Below are positions 12,918-13,043 of a stretch of DNA of 13,043 bases, piece by piece. Numbering within the stretch: the first letter of the stretch is position 1; each line of letters starts with the position of its first letter. The DNA is taken from assembly GCA_014383605.1 (NCBI GenBank), contig JACNHM010000579.1, forward strand, positions 1 through 13,043, read 5' to 3'. The notes under the pieces are model-generated. The model saw only the letters and a list, made by a program, of their open reading frames with translations, was not told the origin of the DNA and did not search any database. Both the position numbers and the translations under genes were made by a program. The stretch is from Chloroflexota bacterium (GTDB lineage Bacteria; Chloroflexota; Anaerolineae; UBA3071).

Positions 12918-13043
12918 CGCCTTCGTGGTGAAGTTCCCCTGACCGGAGCGGTGGCAAAGCACATAGTTGTTTCTGGAGGACGGCAAAGGCATTAGGGTAA
13001 AAGTCGCACCTTAACAATCAGAGACAGCCGCAGCCCAATCAGC

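Larger units (their letters stand above)
12601..12931. mobile_element. Small MITE-like element with imperfect terminal inverted repeats
   Basis: TCACCACAAAGGCAC (12601-12615) is inverted at 12917-12931 (13 of 15 bases match). Between them lies an unrelated 60-bp piece and the 121-bp tandem repeat. There is no coding sequence and no clear target-site duplication. The element call is an inference from its shape. Confidence 0.35.

Overview
The window looks like a GC-rich accessory region of a chromosome, most likely from the Chloroflexota (Anaerolineae-like). That placement is an inference. It rests on the Thr/Pro-rich linker with cysteine-containing Ig-like repeats in the first gene, the CARDB / thrombospondin-3 / DUF11 / DNRLRE surface-protein architecture, the Phd-like plus C39-peptidase pair, and many palindromic intergenic repeats. 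I saw no rRNA, tRNA, CRISPR array or transposase gene.

Layout. (1) 2-1117, plus strand: the 3' part of a secreted or surface protein whose reading frame runs off the left edge. (2) 1252-1366: five 23-bp tandem repeats directly in front of a SIR2-like gene (1385-2455, plus). That gene has lost the recognisable NAD-site and catalytic residues and carries a C-terminal coiled coil. (3) 2456-2772: a gene-free stretch with a terminator-like hairpin and two perfect 15-bp-stem palindromes, lying between convergent genes. (4) 2773-9162, minus strand: one giant secreted-protein frame (signal peptide, nine CARDB units, about twelve TSP3 calcium-binding repeats, two prealbumin-like domains, DUF11, SdrD-B-like domain, DNRLRE/CBM96). 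It is split by a single in-frame TAG at 3952-3954. A good promoter, a two-hairpin leader and a Shine-Dalgarno sequence precede it. (5) 9515-10454: a second, 5'-truncated copy of the 3' end of the giant gene together with its two downstream palindromes, cut off at its 5' side next to a different hairpin repeat. (6) 10624-11503, minus: a two-gene operon of a Phd/YefM-like protein and a C39-like cysteine peptidase, with its own promoter. (7) 11918-12580, plus: a HAD-family phosphatase resembling pyrimidine 5'-nucleotidases, driven by a near-consensus promoter. (8) 12601-12931: a small element holding two copies of a 121-bp unit, each able to fold into a four-armed structure, bounded by imperfect inverted repeats.

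How the parts relate. The giant gene and the leftmost gene both encode modular extracellular proteins. The duplicated 3' end, the amber interruption and the hairpin repeats at the breakpoint suggest a surface-protein locus undergoing recombination and decay. The SIR2-like pseudoenzyme and the antitoxin-like/peptidase pair are the best candidates here for uncharacterised systems. Their functions are not shown by the sequence alone.
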